Source of the DNA: an uncultured Rhodospirillales bacterium
GTDB lineage: Bacteria; Pseudomonadota; Alphaproteobacteria; ATCC43930; CGMCC-115725
Direction: 5' to 3'
Length of the DNA stretch: 64,000 bases
Assembly: GCA_903822185.1 (NCBI GenBank)
Contig: CAIJOA010000030.1
Coordinates: 62,001-126,000, forward strand
The stretch's first letter is position 1; each line of letters starts with the position of its first letter. The translations under genes were made by a program, and so were the position numbers. Shown here piece by piece: positions 26,166 through 37,004 of the stretch. The notes beneath the pieces were generated by a model. It was not told the origin of the DNA. It saw only the letters and a program-made list of their open reading frames with translations, and made no database searches.

Positions 26166-27131
26166 ATGAATACGCCATCGAACCAACCGATCGTCATCGT
26201 CGCCGGTCCAACCGCGAGCGGAAAATCGGCTTTGGCCTTGGCGCTGGCGGTTGAGTTCGACGGCGTCGTGATCAATGCCGACAGCCAGCAGATCTATCGC
26301 GATATCGCGGTTCTGAGCGCACAGCCAAGCGATCAAGACAAAGCGCGGGCGCCGCATCGTCTCTATGCCGCGATCGATGCGGGCGACAATTGCTCGGTCG
26401 GGCGTTGGCGCGCTCTGGCGCTTGCGGAAATCGACGCTGCACGGGCGGGCGGGAAATTGCCGATCCTGACCGGCGGGACGGGGCTTTATTTCGAGGCCTT
26501 GCTGAAAGGTCTGGCTGAAATTCCGCCGATCCCCGAAGCGGTGCGCGCCGAAGCGCAGGCGCTTCATGCGCAGCTTGGCGGCGCGGCGTTTCGTGCCAAG
26601 CTTGCCGAAATCGATCCTGAAACGGCGGCACGTTTGCCGGACGGCGACACGCAGCGCCTGACGCGGGCCTACGAAGTCGCGCTCGCGACCGGCAAATCGC
26701 TGACCGCCTGGCACCGTGAGCAGGTGCCGGCGGCGGTATCGACGGCTGCGGCGGTTGTTCTGTTGCCGCCGCGCGACGCGATCTACGCCGCGTGCGATGT
26801 GCGGGTGACGCAGATGATCGAGCATGGCGCGGAGTTCGAGGTCCGTTCGTTGCTGGCCCAAGGGCTTCCGCCGGACCTGCCCGCCATGAAGGCTGTCGGT
26901 GTCCGCGAGATCGGCGCATGGCTCGCCGGAAGCTGTTCGAAAGACGAGGCGATTACTGCAATGCAGCAGACAACACGGCGTTATGCCAAAAGGCAATACA
27001 CCTGGTTTCGTCTGCGGCTTGAAGAAAGCATTTCATTGCGTAGAGACACTATCGAAACGCAATTTTCAGAAAGTTTGTTACCGAAAGTTTTTTCATTTAT
27101 TCGTCAGTTTCAGTTGACGACTCGGCCCTAG
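26166..27131 (+). CDS. miaA: tRNA dimethylallyltransferase
   Basis: MiaA (321 aa) adds the dimethylallyl group to A37 of tRNAs reading UNN codons. The P-loop is GPTASGKSALALALA (residues 14 on), with INADSQQIYRD following and TGGTGLYFEALLKGL in the substrate channel. RRYAKRQYTWFR near the C-terminus is the tRNA-contact signature. The start is the ATG at 26166; the frame is open upstream into serB but without homology. The stop overlaps a probable ilvB promoter. Confidence 0.95.
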   Translation: MNTPSNQPIVIVAGPTASGKSALALALAVEFDGVVINADSQQIYRDIAVLSAQPSDQDKARAPHRLYAAIDAGDNCSVGRWRALALAEIDAARAGGKLPILTGGTGLYFEALLKGLAEIPPIPEAVRAEAQALHAQLGGAAFRAKLAEIDPETAARLPDGDTQRLTRAYEVALATGKSLTAWHREQVPAAVSTAAAVVLLPPRDAIYAACDVRVTQMIEHGAEFEVRSLLAQGLPPDLPAMKAVGVREIGAWLAGSCSKDEAITAMQQTTRRYAKRQYTWFRLRLEESISLRRDTIETQFSESLLPKVFSFIRQFQLTTRP

Positions 27132-27142
27132 GCCACTAGGGT
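27114..27142 (+). promoter_or_regulatory. candidate promoter for ilvB
   Basis: TTGACG (27114-27119) and TAGGGT (27137-27142) are spaced by 17. The -10 box is weak. A small GGCCAC/GTGGCC hairpin (27131-27146) overlaps it, just after the miaA stop. No leader peptide rich in Ile, Val or Leu codons is visible before the ilvB ATG. Confidence 0.4.
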
Positions 27143-27194
27143 GGCCCACTTCTCGGCGGAAATCCTTGGTTGTTGCGAGGTTTGGGAGCTTGTT

Positions 27195-28961
27195 ATGACG
27201 GCGAATCAGATGAACGGGGCCGAAATGGTCATCAAGGCACTGGGTGACCAGGGCGTTGATGTCGTATTTGGTTATCCGGGCGGCGCCGTTTTACCGATTT
27301 ATGATGCGCTGTTCATGCAGAACCGGCTGCGTCACATCCTGGTCCGCCAAGAGGGCGGGGCGGTCCACGCCGCTGAAGGCTATGCCCGCTCGACCGGCAA
27401 GGTCGGCGTGGTTCTCGTCACCAGCGGTCCCGGTGCGACCAACGCCGTCACCGGCCTGACCGACGCGCTGATGGATTCGATCCCGCTCGTCTGCCTGACG
27501 GGGCAGGTGCCGACGCATCTCATCGGCAACGACGCGTTCCAGGAGGCCGACACCACCGGCATTACGCGTCCCTGCACGAAACACAATTATCTGGTCAAAG
27601 ACGTCAACGATCTGGCGCGTGTACTGCACGAAGCGTTCTATGTCGCGCGCAGCGGCCGTCCGGGTCCGGTGGTCGTCGATCTGCCAAAGGATGTGCTGTT
27701 CGCGATCGGCACCTATCTGGCGCCCGAACAGGTCGAGCCGCGCAAATCTTATCGTCCGAAGACAGATCCTGATCCGGCGCGCATCGCCGAAGCGGTCGAT
27801 CTGATCATCAACGCCAAGCGCCCGCTGTTTTACGGCGGCGGCGGCATCATCAATTCCGGTCCCGATGCCTGCAAGCTGTTCGGCGAACTGGTCGAGATGA
27901 CGAATTATCCCTGCACCCTCACCTTGATGGGGCTGGGCGCGTTGCCGGCGTCGGACAAGCGCTATCTCGGGCTCGTCGGGATGCACGGCACCTACGAATC
28001 CAACATGGCGATGCACGGCTGCGACGTGATGATCAATGTCGGCGCGCGCTTCGACGACCGCGTCACGGGCCGCGTCTCGGCCTTCTCGCCGAACTCGAAA
28101 AAGATCCACATCGACATCGATTCATCGTCGATCAACAAAAACGTCCGCATCGACGTGCCGGTGATCGGCGACGCCGGCAAGGTTCTCGAAGCGCTGATTT
28201 CGGCGCTGAAGGCGAAGCGCTTTTCGCCCGATAAAACCGCGCTTTCCAAATGGTGGAAGCAGCTCGATGAGTGGCGCAAGCGCGACAGCCTGCATTTCGA
28301 TCAGGCGGGCCCGATCATCAAGCCGCAATATGCAATCGAGCGGCTATATCAACTTACCAAGGACCGCGAAACCTACATCACGACCGAAGTCGGTCAGCAT
28401 CAGATGTGGGCGGCGCAGCTGTATAAATTCGAGAAGCCCAATCGTTGGATGACCTCGGGCGGTCTCGGCACGATGGGTTACGGCTTGCCGGCGGCGATGG
28501 GTGTGCAGATCGCGCATCCCGACGCGCTTGTGGTCGATATCGCCGGCGAAGCTTCAATCTTGATGAATATTCAAGAGATGTCCACGATCTGCCAATACCG
28601 GTTGCCGGTGAAGATTTTCATCGTCAACAACCAGTATATGGGCATGGTCCGACAGTGGCAGGAGCTGCTGCATGGCGGCCGTTATTCCGAAAGCTATTCG
28701 GAATCGCTGCCCGACTTCGTGAAGCTTGCAGAAGCGTTCGGCGCGAGCGGCCTGCGCGCATCGAAGCCTGAAGAACTCGACGACGTCATCAAGCAGATGT
28801 TGGCGATCCCGGGGCCGGTCATCGTCGATGTCGCGGTCGATCAAAAAGAAAATTGCTTCCCGATGATTCCGTCGGGTGCGGCGCATAACGAAATGATCCT
28901 CGGTCCGAGCGATAAGCAATCCGGCGGTTCAGTTTCGGAAGAGGGCATGGTCCTCGTCTAG
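27195..28961 (+). CDS. ilvB: acetolactate synthase, large catalytic subunit
   Basis: This 588-residue ThDP enzyme makes acetolactate or acetohydroxybutyrate in valine, leucine and isoleucine synthesis. The catalytic Glu lies in VRQEGGAVHAAEGYARS. The FAD/ThDP domains include RFDDRVTGRVSAF, and the metal-ThDP motif is seen as DIAGEASILMNIQE with Glu-Ala in place of the more common Gly-Asp-Gly pattern, followed by NNQYMGMVRQWQE. The ATG at 27195 gives the usual MTANQMNGAEMV start. The small subunit gene follows 30 bases later. Confidence 0.96.
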   Translation: MTANQMNGAEMVIKALGDQGVDVVFGYPGGAVLPIYDALFMQNRLRHILVRQEGGAVHAAEGYARSTGKVGVVLVTSGPGATNAVTGLTDALMDSIPLVCLTGQVPTHLIGNDAFQEADTTGITRPCTKHNYLVKDVNDLARVLHEAFYVARSGRPGPVVVDLPKDVLFAIGTYLAPEQVEPRKSYRPKTDPDPARIAEAVDLIINAKRPLFYGGGGIINSGPDACKLFGELVEMTNYPCTLTLMGLGALPASDKRYLGLVGMHGTYESNMAMHGCDVMINVGARFDDRVTGRVSAFSPNSKKIHIDIDSSSINKNVRIDVPVIGDAGKVLEALISALKAKRFSPDKTALSKWWKQLDEWRKRDSLHFDQAGPIIKPQYAIERLYQLTKDRETYITTEVGQHQMWAAQLYKFEKPNRWMTSGGLGTMGYGLPAAMGVQIAHPDALVVDIAGEASILMNIQEMSTICQYRLPVKIFIVNNQYMGMVRQWQELLHGGRYSESYSESLPDFVKLAEAFGASGLRASKPEELDDVIKQMLAIPGPVIVDVAVDQKENCFPMIPSGAAHNEMILGPSDKQSGGSVSEEGMVLV

Positions 28962-28991
28962 CCGCGGGCCTTTAGGACGGAGTTTCAGATT

Positions 28992-29495
28992 TTGAGTGAC
29001 ATCGAACGTCATACCATTGCCGTGCTCGTCGATAACGAGCCTGGCATTCTCGCCCGCGTGGTCGGTCTCTTTTCCGGCCGCGGCTATAATATTGCCAGCC
29101 TGACGGTGGCCGAGGTCGATAGCGCGAATAGCCTGTCGCGTATCACCATCGTCACCGAAGGCACGCCGATGATCATCGAACAGATCAAGGCGCAGCTGTC
29201 GCGGCTGGTGCCGGTCCGGGTCGTCCACGACCTGACCGAAGAGGGCTCGACGGTCGAGCGCGAGCTCGTCCTTTTGAAGATGGCAGGCACCGGCGAAAAA
29301 CGGATTGAATCCCTGCGCCTGGCGGATATCTTCCGGGCTCGGGTCGTTGATTCGACGATTGAAAGCTTCGTTTTCGAGGTTACCGGTTCCGCCGAGAAGC
29401 TCGACGCGTTCATCAATCTGATGAAGCCATTGGGCCTTGTTGAGGTTTCGCGGACCGGCGTCGTCGCTATTTCGCGCGGCGCTGCAGCCATTTAA
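28992..29495 (+). CDS. ilvN: acetolactate synthase, small regulatory subunit
   Basis: This 167-residue subunit (IlvN/IlvH) begins with an ACT domain, HTIAVLVDNEPGILARVVGL, which gives valine feedback control, and continues with FSGRGYNIASLTVAEVD. The C-terminal ALS_ss_C domain spans LVLLKMAGTGEKR to the end. The start is TTG at 28992, with AGGACGGAG upstream. It lies between ilvB and ilvC in one operon. Confidence 0.95.
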   Translation: MSDIERHTIAVLVDNEPGILARVVGLFSGRGYNIASLTVAEVDSANSLSRITIVTEGTPMIIEQIKAQLSRLVPVRVVHDLTEEGSTVERELVLLKMAGTGEKRIESLRLADIFRARVVDSTIESFVFEVTGSAEKLDAFINLMKPLGLVEVSRTGVVAISRGAAAI

Positions 29496-29503
29496 GCAGT
29501 TAA

Positions 29504-30544
<1,041 letters not shown>

Positions 30545-30561
30545 TCGTTCGAGGTCGAGAA

Positions 30562-30596
30562 AGAGCCCGTAAGGTAAGAGAAACCTTGCGGGCTCT
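30562..30596 (+). terminator. hairpin after ilvC, possible terminator
   Basis: AGAGCCCGTAAGGT and ACCTTGCGGGCTCT nearly fully pair around AAGAGAA, 18 bases after the ilvC stop. There is no T tract (ATCCTAAAGG follows), so it may be a weak or Rho-assisted terminator, or an mRNA-stabilising hairpin. Confidence 0.5.
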
Positions 30597-30705
30597 ATCC
30601 TAAAGGGGATAGAGATATCCCATGGTAAATTCTTAGTCCGGTAGGGGATTTACTGGGTTGTAAGAATTTTCCTTACTGGATGCCACCTTGGCGCGCGAGA
30701 GTTAA

Positions 30706-30846
30706 ATGTTAGCAGTGACGGCTTGGAGCAACGGAGACGAGGCGCGCGTGCGTCCTGTTCCGGCTGCCTGCGCCGTTCTGTCGGTTGAACTCGGGTGTTG
30801 CCTGCGGTGGAGCAATAACGGGGCCCTACGACTTAGCTGCCCCTGA
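30706..30846 (+). CDS. candidate leader peptide upstream of leuA
   Basis: A 46-codon frame ATG (30706) to TGA (30844-30846) ends GALRLSCP. A GTG at 30748 with GGAGACGAGG upstream is an alternative start (32 codons). The peptide contains several Leu codons (TTA, CTG, CTC, CTG, CTA, CTT), two of them rare in this GC-rich genome and placed three and five codons before Pro-stop. Two mutually close hairpins overlap or follow its end: GGGGC/GCCCC (30820-30843) and CGCGAG/CTCGCG (30856-30873). The layout is that of an amino-acid attenuator for the next gene, leuA. The coding call is inference. Confidence 0.5.
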   Translation: MLAVTAWSNGDEARVRPVPAACAVLSVELGCCLRWSNNGALRLSCP

Positions 30847-30880
30847 GCGCGACGACGCGAGGCCTTACTCGCGCCCGGGG
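30820..30880 (+). promoter_or_regulatory. candidate leuA attenuator hairpins
   Basis: GGGGC (30820-30824) pairs with GCCCC (30839-30843), spanning the last codons of the candidate leader peptide. CGCGAG (30856-30861) pairs with CTCGCG (30868-30873), followed by CCGGGGG. A ribosome stalled at the late Leu codons would open the first and alter the second. No clear T run follows, so control may act on Rho access or translation. Confidence 0.4.
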
Positions 30881-30928
30881 GTTACTGCTAGCGGCCGTTC
30901 GTTGTTTCCAGACCTGAGGGATCGCGCC

Positions 30929-32530
30929 ATGAGCGCCCATGAAAACCACGCTGCCAAGAACAGCGTCTCTGAAGCCAAGGCCAAGTCATCCGCATCATCG
31001 CGGGTCGTGATTTTCGACACGACTCTGCGCGACGGCGAGCAATCGCCGGGCGCTTCGATGAATCTCGAAGAAAAAATCAAAATCGCCTTGCTGCTCGAGG
31101 AAATGGGCGTCGATGTGATCGAAGCCGGTTTCCCGATCGCCTCGAACGGCGATTTCGAAGCGGTGCGCGAGATTGCCAAACGCGTGACGGAATCGACCGT
31201 CTGCGGCTTGTCGCGCGCAGCCCGCAACGATATCGATCGTTGCTGGGAAGCGGTGCAGCACGCCAAGCAGCCGCGTATCCACACGTTCATCTCGACCTCG
31301 CCGCTGCATATGAAGTTCAAGCTGCAAATGTCACCCGATCAGGTGCATCAGGCGATCATCGACAGCGTTACGCATGCGCGGAATATCTGCCCGGATGTCG
31401 AATGGTCCTGCGAGGACGGTTCGCGCACTGAGCATGATTTCCTCTGCCGCACGGTCGAAACGGCGATCAAGGCCGGTGCCCGGACGATCAACATTCCCGA
31501 TACGGTCGGTTATGCCGTGCCCGAGGAATTCGCCGCGCTGATCAAAATGGTGATCAATCGCGTGCCGAATATCGATCAAGCGGTGATCTCGGTTCATTGC
31601 CATAACGATCTCGGCTTGGGCGTCGCCAATTCGCTGGCGGCGGTCGGGGCGGGCGCGCGGCAGATCGAATGCACCATCAACGGTCTCGGCGAACGCGCCG
31701 GTAACGCCGCGATGGAAGAAATCGTCATGGCGCTGCGTACGCGCCAGGATTTGATGCCCTTCACCACCGGCGTGAATTCCGAATACATCACCCGCGCCTC
31801 GCGCTTGGTTTCGGCCATCACCGGCTTTGTCGTGCAGCCGAATAAGGCGATCGTCGGCGCCAACGCTTTCGCGCATGAAAGCGGCATCCATCAGGATGGC
31901 ATGCTGAAACATGCTGGCACTTACGAGATCATGACGCCGGAATCGGTCGGCCTCGGCAAATCGACCTTGGTCATGGGCAAGCATTCGGGCCGCCATGCGT
32001 TTCGCATGAAGCTGAAGGAATTGGGCTTCGATCTGGGCGACAACGCGATGAACGAAGCGTTCAAGCGCTTCAAGGATCTCGCCGACCGCAAGAAGGACGT
32101 TTATGACGAAGATCTCGTCGCGTTGATCGATGACGAGATTCAGCACGAAGCGGAACTGATCAAGTTCGTCTCGCTGCAAGTGATTGCCGGCTCGCGTGGC
32201 CCGCAGACGGCGACGCTCGAGCTCGAAGTCGAAGGCAAGGTCCAAACCGCGACGACGCAGGGCAACGGCCCGGTCGATGCGACCTTCAACGCCATCAAGG
32301 CGCTGGTGCCGCACGAAGCGAAGCTGTTGCTGTATCAAGTCAGCGCGGTGACGCAAGGCACCGACGCCCAGGCCGAAGTGACGGTACGGCTCGAAGAGGG
32401 CGGCAAGAGCGTCAATGGTCAGGGCGCTGAGCCCGATACGATGGTGGCTTCCGCGCGTGCCTATATTCACGCGCTCAATAAACTCATGGTTAAACGGGCG
32501 AAGACGGCGCCCGCCGCGATGTCGGCTTGA
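30929..32530 (+). CDS. leuA: 2-isopropylmalate synthase
   Basis: LeuA (533 aa) condenses acetyl-CoA and 2-oxoisovalerate, the first leucine-specific step. The catalytic HMGL-like barrel begins VVIFDTTLRDGEQSPGASM with the metal-binding Asp, and continues with SVHCHNDLGLGVANS (metal His-x-His). The C-terminal LeuA_dimer allosteric domain for leucine feedback starts near LISLQVIAGSRG-like KFVSLQVIAGSRG. The ATG at 30929 has GAGGG eight bases upstream; the frame is open farther up but overlaps the leader region. The length is standard. Confidence 0.96.
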   Translation: MSAHENHAAKNSVSEAKAKSSASSRVVIFDTTLRDGEQSPGASMNLEEKIKIALLLEEMGVDVIEAGFPIASNGDFEAVREIAKRVTESTVCGLSRAARNDIDRCWEAVQHAKQPRIHTFISTSPLHMKFKLQMSPDQVHQAIIDSVTHARNICPDVEWSCEDGSRTEHDFLCRTVETAIKAGARTINIPDTVGYAVPEEFAALIKMVINRVPNIDQAVISVHCHNDLGLGVANSLAAVGAGARQIECTINGLGERAGNAAMEEIVMALRTRQDLMPFTTGVNSEYITRASRLVSAITGFVVQPNKAIVGANAFAHESGIHQDGMLKHAGTYEIMTPESVGLGKSTLVMGKHSGRHAFRMKLKELGFDLGDNAMNEAFKRFKDLADRKKDVYDEDLVALIDDEIQHEAELIKFVSLQVIAGSRGPQTATLELEVEGKVQTATTQGNGPVDATFNAIKALVPHEAKLLLYQVSAVTQGTDAQAEVTVRLEEGGKSVNGQGAEPDTMVASARAYIHALNKLMVKRAKTAPAAMSA

Positions 32531-32580
32531 CGCGGCAAGCACGTGCAGCGGCCCCGCCAGGCCGCTGCGTCGTTCTCTAA

Positions 32581-33642
<1,062 letters not shown>

Positions 33643-33686
33643 GAACTTTATCGACCGAGAGTTTGGAAAACTAAGGCGGCGTTCGG

Positions 33687-34571
33687 ATGCGGATTTCGGC
33701 ACCAGTGAAAATGGCGGCACAGCGACTCGCGCTGCCCTTTCTGGTCTTCGTTTCCGGAATGCTGATCGTGTTCGGAAAGACCGATCTCCTGCTTTATGAT
33801 GGTCTTCGGACGGCGGTGTCCGACCGCATCGCGCCGATTCTCCAGGCTGTCGGCCAGCCGGTCGCAACGGTCACCCGCGGTGTCGAGGCGATCAGCGATG
33901 CGGTTCGGGTCAACAGCCAGAATGCCCAGCTTCGCGAAGAAAACGCGCGCCTGCTGATGTGGCAGGAAGTCGCCCGCCGTCTCGTTGCCGAAAATGCGGA
34001 ATTGCGCGCGCTGGTGAAACTGGTGCCGCAAGACACGGTCCAATCCGTTGCCGCACGCGTCATCGCCGATTCCGGCGGCGCCTTCGCGCGCAACGTCCTG
34101 ATCAATGTCGGCAAGGGCGACGGCGTGACGCGCGGACAGGCTGCCATGACCGGCGAGGGCCTTGTCGGCCGCGTCGCCGAAGTCGGCGAGCGCACCGCGC
34201 GCGTCCTCCTGCTGACCGATCTCAACTCGCATATCCCGGTCGAGGTCGAAAGCACGCATCAGCGCGCTGTGCTCGATGGCGACAATTCGGAAGAGCCGCG
34301 TCTTGTCTTTCTGCCCTCGAAGACCGAAATCAAAGTCGGCGATCGGGTCGTGACGATCGGTGCTGGTGGCGTGTTCCCGCCGGGTATTCCGGTCGGCGTG
34401 GTGTCGTCCGTATCCGGCGAAGTCGTCCGCCTTGAGCCCTATGCCGAGCTGGCGCGGCTCGAGATGATGCGGATCGTCGATTTCGGTCTTTCGGGTGTCT
34501 TGCCGCAAACGGTGCCACCCGCACAGCGTTCGAGTGGAAAAGGCGCCAAGTCCGCCGCGACCGCACAGTAA
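33687..34571 (+). CDS. mreC: rod shape-determining protein MreC
   Basis: MreC (294 aa) has one N-terminal membrane helix (LALPFLVFVSGMLIVFG), a periplasmic coiled coil (INSQNAQLREENARLLMWQE-like, about residues 75-110) and the two beta-barrel MreC domain with NVGKGDGVTRGQAAMTGEGL. It scaffolds PBP2 and MreD at the elongasome. A short basic tail (SSGKGAKSAATAQ) ends the protein. It is 44 bases after mreB and 12 before mreD. Confidence 0.95.
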   Translation: MRISAPVKMAAQRLALPFLVFVSGMLIVFGKTDLLLYDGLRTAVSDRIAPILQAVGQPVATVTRGVEAISDAVRVNSQNAQLREENARLLMWQEVARRLVAENAELRALVKLVPQDTVQSVAARVIADSGGAFARNVLINVGKGDGVTRGQAAMTGEGLVGRVAEVGERTARVLLLTDLNSHIPVEVESTHQRAVLDGDNSEEPRLVFLPSKTEIKVGDRVVTIGAGGVFPPGIPVGVVSSVSGEVVRLEPYAELARLEMMRIVDFGLSGVLPQTVPPAQRSSGKGAKSAATAQ

Positions 34572-34583
34572 GGATCGGCAATC

Positions 34584-35099
34584 ATGCCTCTCGCGATCCA
34601 GCGCGACCTTGCTTATCCGACGCGGTTCGTCCCGTTCCTGACGACGCTACTCTTTGCGCTGATCTCCGTCGTGCCGCTTAACCTGCCCGGCTTCTCGGTC
34701 GTGACGCCCGCGCTGGCGCTGATGAGCGTTTTTCACTGGAGCGTTTACCGGCCTGATCTGATGCCGCTCAGCGCGGTCTTCGTCGTCGGCCTGCTGGTCG
34801 ATCTGCTGACCGGCACGCCTTACGTCGGGATTTCGTCGCTGATCTTTCTGTTGGCGCGCGCCGCGGTGATGAGCCAGCGCAAATTGTTCGTCAATCGCAC
34901 TTTCCCCATCGTTTGGCTCGGCTTCCTCGTTCTGACGCTGTGTGCATTTATCCTGCTCTGGGCGCTGGTCAGCGTCCTTCATGGGGCGACGGTGGGTATC
35001 AGGCCGTTTGCCTTCCAGGCCGTGCTGACGGTCGCTTTCTATCCCGTCGGTAGCTATCTGCTGGCGCGCGCGCATCGCATGTTCCTGGCGAAGGACTAA
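34584..35099 (+). CDS. mreD: rod shape-determining protein MreD
   Basis: MreD (171 aa) is an integral membrane protein with about five or six helices, including FLTTLLFALISVVPLNLPGF and WLGFLVLTLCAFILLWALV. The family mark FVVGLLVDLLTGTPYVGISS is present. It belongs to the elongasome with MreC and PBP2. AAGGATCGGCAATC before the ATG is the ribosome site. The next gene begins three bases after its stop. Confidence 0.93.
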   Translation: MPLAIQRDLAYPTRFVPFLTTLLFALISVVPLNLPGFSVVTPALALMSVFHWSVYRPDLMPLSAVFVVGLLVDLLTGTPYVGISSLIFLLARAAVMSQRKLFVNRTFPIVWLGFLVLTLCAFILLWALVSVLHGATVGIRPFAFQAVLTVAFYPVGSYLLARAHRMFLAKD

Positions 35100-35102
35100 G
35101 CG

Positions 35103-36998
35103 GTGGCGAAGGAAAAAGACCGCACCAAGCTGCTGACGCGTCGCGCGCTGTTTCTCGCCGGCGGGCAAGTTGCGCTGCTCGGTACCATTGCCGGCCGGCT
35201 TTACTATCTTCAGGTCATGCAGGCTGATCGCTATGCGATGCAGGCCGATGAGAACCGCATCAATATCCGTCTGCTCGCGCCCCCGCGTGGCCGCATCGTC
35301 GATCGTTTCGGCGTGCCGCTTGCCGTCAACAAGCCGACGTTCCGCGCCGTCCTGGTGACGGAACAGGCGGGCGATGTCGCCTCGACCCTCGATGCCGTCG
35401 CCACGCTCATCCCCGTCAGTGACGCCGACCGCCGCCGCGTCACGCGGGATATTCGCAACAAACTGAGTTTCGTGCCGATCGCTATCCGCGAAAATCTCAC
35501 CTGGGAGGAGATGGCGCGGATCGAGGTCAATACGCTTGAATTGCCCGGCGTTTCGATCGAGCAAGCCCTAACGCGGTCCTATCCTTTCGGCGATACGATC
35601 TCGCATCTTGTCGGTTATGTCGCGGCGGTTTCCGAAAAAGATCTCAGCGGCGACGATCCATTGTTGGAATTGCCGGATTTCCGCATCGGCAAAAGCGGCA
35701 TCGAAAAATCTTACGATCTGGATTTACGCGGCACCGCCGGCACCAGCCAGGTCGAGGTCAATGCCTTCGGACGCGTCGTGCGCGAACTGGCACGCGAGGA
35801 CGGGCTGTCCGGTCAAGAGATGGTGTTGTCGATCGACATGGCGCTGCAGGATTTTACCGCGCACCGCTGCGCGGCCGAAGAGAGCGCCGCTGCTGTCGTC
35901 ATTGATTCCTGGACGGGCGATGTCCTCGCGATGGCGTCGGCGCCCGGCTATGACCCCGGTGCTTTCGCCGCCGGCCTGACCGGTGCGCAGTGGAAAGCGC
36001 TGATCGAAAATCAATTCAATCCCCTGACCGATAAGACGATCAGTGGCACTTATTCGCCGGGCTCGACTTTCAAGCCGATCGTTGCGCTAGCGGCGCTCGA
36101 AGCCGGCGTGATCACGCCTGACTCGCATATCTTCTGTCCGGGACATTACGAACTCGGCGATGCCGTCTTCCATTGCTGGAAGAAGGAAGGTCATGGCGCC
36201 CTGACGGTGCGCGATGGCCTCAAACATTCCTGCGACGTGTTCTTTTTCGAGACGGCGCGTCGCACCGGCATCGACCGTATCGCCGCGATGGCGCGGCGTT
36301 TCGGGCTTGGCGCAGTGCTCGGCATCGATGTCCCCGGCGAGCGTTCGGGACTCATCCCGACGACAGCCTGGAAAAAAGCGACGACAGGTGTTGCCTGGCA
36401 ACAGGGCGAGACGCTGTCCGCGGGTATCGGTCAAAGCTTCGTTCTGGCGACACCGCTGCAATTAGCGACCATGGCGGCGCGGCTCGCGACAGGGCGTGAG
36501 ATCATGCCGCGCTTGATCCGTGAGAACGGCGTGATGACCGCGGATAGCGGCGTGGATCGTATCGAAGCCCCGTCACTTAACCTTGCCGCGCATGATTTGA
36601 AGCTCGTCCTCGAAGGTATGTACGCCGTCGTCAACGAGCAGGGTGGCACGGCCTACACGTCGCGCATCATGGACCCGGCCTTTGCGATGGCGGGAAAGTC
36701 AGGAACCTCGCAGGTTCGTCACATCAGCCAGGCGGAACGCGATCACGGTTTGCCGAAGCCCAAGCAGACACCCTGGAAAGATCGCGAACATGCGTTGTTC
36801 ATTGCGGTCGCCCCGGTCACGAACCCCCGCTACGTCGTTGCCTGCGTCGTCGAGCATGGCGGCGCCAGTGGTGGTGGCGGCTCGGCGGTGGCGGCGCCGA
36901 TCTGCCGCGACGTTCTGATCGAAGCGCAAAAACGCGATCCGGTTCATCGCGTTCCGGATCAGCCTTTCGGCGCTCCCACAACGCTCGCCGCGGGATAG
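35103..36998 (+). CDS. mrdA: penicillin-binding protein 2 (rod-shape transpeptidase)
   Basis: PBP2 (631 aa, GTG start) has an N-terminal membrane helix (ALFLAGGQVALLGTIAGRLY), a PBP dimerisation/pedestal domain (with RGRIVDRFGVPLAVNKP) and the transpeptidase domain. The active-site motifs are STFK (S321, K324), SCD (from S376) and KSGT (K532). It cross-links new peptidoglycan during elongation with RodA. It begins three bases after mreD and ends six before rodA, so the block is translated as one unit. Confidence 0.97.
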   Translation: MAKEKDRTKLLTRRALFLAGGQVALLGTIAGRLYYLQVMQADRYAMQADENRINIRLLAPPRGRIVDRFGVPLAVNKPTFRAVLVTEQAGDVASTLDAVATLIPVSDADRRRVTRDIRNKLSFVPIAIRENLTWEEMARIEVNTLELPGVSIEQALTRSYPFGDTISHLVGYVAAVSEKDLSGDDPLLELPDFRIGKSGIEKSYDLDLRGTAGTSQVEVNAFGRVVRELAREDGLSGQEMVLSIDMALQDFTAHRCAAEESAAAVVIDSWTGDVLAMASAPGYDPGAFAAGLTGAQWKALIENQFNPLTDKTISGTYSPGSTFKPIVALAALEAGVITPDSHIFCPGHYELGDAVFHCWKKEGHGALTVRDGLKHSCDVFFFETARRTGIDRIAAMARRFGLGAVLGIDVPGERSGLIPTTAWKKATTGVAWQQGETLSAGIGQSFVLATPLQLATMAARLATGREIMPRLIRENGVMTADSGVDRIEAPSLNLAAHDLKLVLEGMYAVVNEQGGTAYTSRIMDPAFAMAGKSGTSQVRHISQAERDHGLPKPKQTPWKDREHALFIAVAPVTNPRYVVACVVEHGGASGGGGSAVAAPICRDVLIEAQKRDPVHRVPDQPFGAPTTLAAG

Positions 36999-37004
36999 GC
37001 GGCG

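Noticed and set aside
27131-27146. GGCCAC/GTGGCC hairpin before ilvB as an attenuator
   Set aside because: The stem is only six pairs, has no T tract and no leader peptide accompanies it.
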